64,000 nucleotides of DNA from Methanolobus zinderi (GTDB lineage: Archaea; Halobacteriota; Methanosarcinia; Methanosarcinales; Methanosarcinaceae), in the NCBI RefSeq assembly GCF_013388255.1, contig NZ_CP058215.1, forward strand, positions 868,001 through 932,000, in the 5' to 3' direction. The notes under the pieces are model-generated. The model was not told where the DNA came from. It made no database searches and saw only the letters and a list, made by a program, of their open reading frames with translations. The translations under genes and the position numbers were made by a program. The number at the start of each line of letters is the position of its first letter. Positions within the stretch are counted from its first letter, which is position 1. Positions 61,887-64,000 of this stretch are shown here, piece by piece.

Positions 61887-63788
61887 TTATACAGGGACTA
61901 CATCGGGCAGGTCCAGATTAAGCTTGAAATTAGCCAGGCTCTGGAGCTTTTCCACAATACGATTCTTATCAGGTCCTACGAGACTGTGCTCGATAACCTC
62001 TATTATGCTGGTTACAGGTACGATTTCGATCTTGTCCCTGTAAGCCTCTTCTATCAGGACATCATCCTCGTTGGATTTAGGGATGATTACCTTCTTAATT
62101 CCTGCCTGGGCGGCTGCCTCTATCTTGTAGGTTACACCACCGATAGGCAGGACATCTCCACGCACTGACAGTGAGCCTGTCATTGCGACCGACTGGTCAA
62201 TGGGTATGCCTTCAAGTGCGGATATCACGGCTGTTGCAATGGATATCGACGCACTGTCACCTTCAACTCCCTCATAGGTTCCTATGAACTGTATGTGGAT
62301 ATCGTGGTTGATCACGTTCTTTCCGGTGACGTTCTTGATCACAGCGGACACGTTCTGCACAGCTTCCTTTGCAATGTCCTTGAGCATACCGGTCGCAATA
62401 ACACGGCCTTCGGAACTGGACTGGGAAGGTGTGACTTCCGCCATTATCGGCAGTACGATTCCAGAATCTCCGCCCATGACCGCAAGTCCGTTGACCCTTC
62501 CTACTGCTCCTCCAAGTTTCTTGAAGAGCTGGTAGTCCTTCTTGCGTTCCAGGTAATTGTCAGCAAGCTGCTGTTCGATGGACCTTGCCATCTTCTTAGC
62601 TGCAAGTACATGCTTGTCTGTGACGATCTTTACTTCCTCGGAGTGTGCAATATCTCCTGCTACTCTTACAAGACCTCCAAGGTCACGCAGTTTAAGGGTG
62701 AGATGGCCTTTTCTTCCGGCTCTTCTCTGTGCCTCTCTGATAACCTCGTCAACAGCACTCTTAGCAAATGGAGGAATGTGTCCGTCTCTCATGACTTCCT
62801 GTGCCACGAACCTGACAAGGCTCTTGCGGTTCTCAGGTGTGTCCTCCATGGATTCGCGCATGAAGAGCTCATAACCATATCCCTTGATACGGGATCTGAG
62901 CGCAGGATGCATCTTTTCCATTGCATCCAGGTTTCCTGCTGCGACCATAATAAAGTCACAGGGAACAGGCTCGGTCTTTACAAGTGCTCCGGAACTCCTT
63001 TCGGACTGACCTGTGATCGGGTACTCTCTTTCCTGAAGTGCTGTCAGCAGGCTCTGCTGTGATTCCAGGCTGAGGGTGTTGATCTCGTCAATGAAGAGTA
63101 CACCTTTGTGTGATTTGTGGATGTCTCCACTCTCTACCCTGTCGTGTGCAGGAGTCTCAAGTCCTCCTGACTGGAACGGGTCGTGCCTTACATCACCAAG
63201 AAGTGCACCTGCGTGGGTTCCTGTGGCATCGATGAATGAAGCATGTTCTTTCTGGTAATTAGAAACAATCAACTTCGGGATCATCAGTTCTTCCTTTGGC
63301 ATGAACTGACGTGTCAGCAGCAATATCATGATAGCTGCAATGATACCCCACAGAAGCTGGCCCACATAGAATGAATATATTATGATACCGAACACCAGTA
63401 TCATCATAAGCATGTTTCGTGACTGGACCTTTTTCTGTGCTTCCATCTTATGGGCCATCACGATCTCTCTGCCCTTTCCGGCAGGAACTGACCTTATTTT
63501 CGGATTGTTATTATCTTCAGGATTGGGATAGGCGAGTATATCCTGCAGCTCCTCCTTTGGCAGGAGTTCTGCCATAGCCTTTGCTAGCAGTGACTTTCCC
63601 GTTCCGGGACTTCCTATCATCATTACATGTCTTCTCTGGCTGGCTGCTTTTTTTACAACCTCTACTGCATGCTCCTGTCCTATTATCTGATCTATCAGCA
63701 ATTTTGGGACATCAATGGAGTCAGTTGTATCAAAAGATTCGCCATAGAGTTCAATCTCTTCACCAGAAGTAGTTGTATCGTTCTCCAT
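61887..63788 (-). CDS. lonB: Membrane-anchored ATP-dependent protease LonB
   Basis: The 633-residue archaeal LonB has an AAA+ domain with Walker A GSPGTGKS (K65) and Walker B GVLFIDEINTLS. Two membrane helices (about 124-162) are inserted between them, which anchor it to the membrane. The C-terminal protease domain has the catalytic serine in GVEGDSASISIATAV and lysine in YKIEAAAQAGIKKVIIP. It degrades unfolded or regulated proteins, including membrane proteins. ATG 63788 fits the family start. Confidence 0.96.
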   Translation of the reverse strand: MENDTTTSGEEIELYGESFDTTDSIDVPKLLIDQIIGQEHAVEVVKKAASQRRHVMMIGSPGTGKSLLAKAMAELLPKEELQDILAYPNPEDNNNPKIRSVPAGKGREIVMAHKMEAQKKVQSRNMLMMILVFGIIIYSFYVGQLLWGIIAAIMILLLTRQFMPKEELMIPKLIVSNYQKEHASFIDATGTHAGALLGDVRHDPFQSGGLETPAHDRVESGDIHKSHKGVLFIDEINTLSLESQQSLLTALQEREYPITGQSERSSGALVKTEPVPCDFIMVAAGNLDAMEKMHPALRSRIKGYGYELFMRESMEDTPENRKSLVRFVAQEVMRDGHIPPFAKSAVDEVIREAQRRAGRKGHLTLKLRDLGGLVRVAGDIAHSEEVKIVTDKHVLAAKKMARSIEQQLADNYLERKKDYQLFKKLGGAVGRVNGLAVMGGDSGIVLPIMAEVTPSQSSSEGRVIATGMLKDIAKEAVQNVSAVIKNVTGKNVINHDIHIQFIGTYEGVEGDSASISIATAVISALEGIPIDQSVAMTGSLSVRGDVLPIGGVTYKIEAAAQAGIKKVIIPKSNEDDVLIEEAYRDKIEIVPVTSIIEVIEHSLVGPDKNRIVEKLQSLANFKLNLDLPDVVPV

Positions 63789-63831
63789 AGTCTACTCACA
63801 AAGTTTAGGTTTGTTCTCTGAGGTACGTACA

Positions 63832-63841
63832 AAATATATAC
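63832..63841 (-). promoter_or_regulatory. TATA box of lonB
   Basis: The minus strand reads AGTATATATTTT, 44-53 bases before the lonB start codon, the position expected for an archaeal TATA element with a short leader. Confidence 0.45.
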
Positions 63842-63966
63842 TTGACGGTTTTTAAGTAATTTGTAAATATCATTATATGAAGGTACCTGCAGGTAAAAAC
63901 TAATAAATAATTAATGTAGTCACACTATAAGAACCTATTTATCATTGCGGAGGTATATCAGCTATC

Positions 63967-64000
63967 ATGAGACTGGCCCCATTGTTACTTTTCGCACTTA
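63967..64000 (+). CDS. Start of a hydrophobic protein (cut by window edge)
   Basis: ATG 63967 begins MRLAPLLLFAL and continues past the window. The hydrophobic start suggests a signal peptide or membrane helix. GCGGAGG lies about 12-18 bases upstream, rather far for a ribosome site, so the start is uncertain. Confidence 0.4.
   Translation, partial: MRLAPLLLFAL

Noticed and set aside
62295-63062. 255-codon plus-strand frame opposite lonB
   Set aside because: It is antisense to conserved AAA+ and protease motifs of LonB, and its translation is rich in Cys, Ser and His with no family resemblance.

Overview
This window is chromosome of a methylotrophic methanogen of the Methanosarcinaceae. It carries a complete methyl-coenzyme M reductase operon in the order mcrBDCGA, with the methanogenesis marker radical SAM gene mmp10 divergent to it. 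It also holds archaeal informational genes (DNA polymerase D large subunit, RIO2-type kinase, ATP-dependent DNA ligase, Tsr3, a beta-CASP nuclease, LonB). Gene content suits Methanolobus, Methanococcoides or Methanohalophilus; the sequence alone does not let me choose a genus.

Layout. 1-9.8 kb: a larC-like gene cut by the window edge, a rio2-type kinase, a DUF460 RNase H-fold protein, a mobA-like gene, an unknown gene with no ordinary start codon, a TPR protein, a beta-CASP nuclease and topA. 10-11.7 kb: an oxidative-stress operon fur/perR - peroxiredoxin - Dps-like ferritin. 11.9-13.7 kb: exonuclease III, a LOG-like Rossmann protein and tsr3. 13.8-18.7 kb: a Tad/type IV pilus-like assembly operon (ParA/MinD-like protein, secretion ATPase, two TadB/TadC-type membrane proteins). 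18.7-20.2 kb: two-subunit class I fumarase. 20.5-22.3 kb: a zinc-ribbon membrane protein, tRNA-Leu(CAA), a frameshifted winged-helix gene and a secreted protein. 22.4-32.4 kb: polC, mmp10 and mcrBDCGA. 32.5-44.8 kb: a hydantoinase-like protein, aroA, DUF488, htpX, a block of exported acidic proteins, a membrane-tethered winged-helix protein, an ACT regulator plus homoserine dehydrogenase, DNA ligase and a cupredoxin lipoprotein.

The most notable element is a complete casposon (a transposon that uses a Cas1 homologue as integrase) at 44842-52963, 8122 bp. It has perfect 30-bp terminal inverted repeats and 14-bp target-site duplications. It encodes a stand-alone Cas1 with a C-terminal DNA-binding tail, a family B DNA polymerase, an HNH nuclease, a small ribbon-helix-helix repressor candidate and two further regulators or DNA-binding proteins. 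Three cargo genes, one of them DUF4304, sit next to the two ends. Two divergent operons leave a central repeat-rich control region. The element sits at the very 3' end of a PflX-like radical SAM gene. The empty site can be reconstructed: the original C-terminus ...LESILV became ...LEG, and the stop codon now comes from the casposon's terminal repeat, which carries four tandem stops in that frame.

53-64 kb: the radical SAM gene itself, a PAP2-type membrane phosphatase, an MFS transporter, a two-component system (CHASE4-PAS histidine kinase and receiver-PAS protein), the TldD/TldE protease pair, LonB, and the first codons of a further gene at the right edge.
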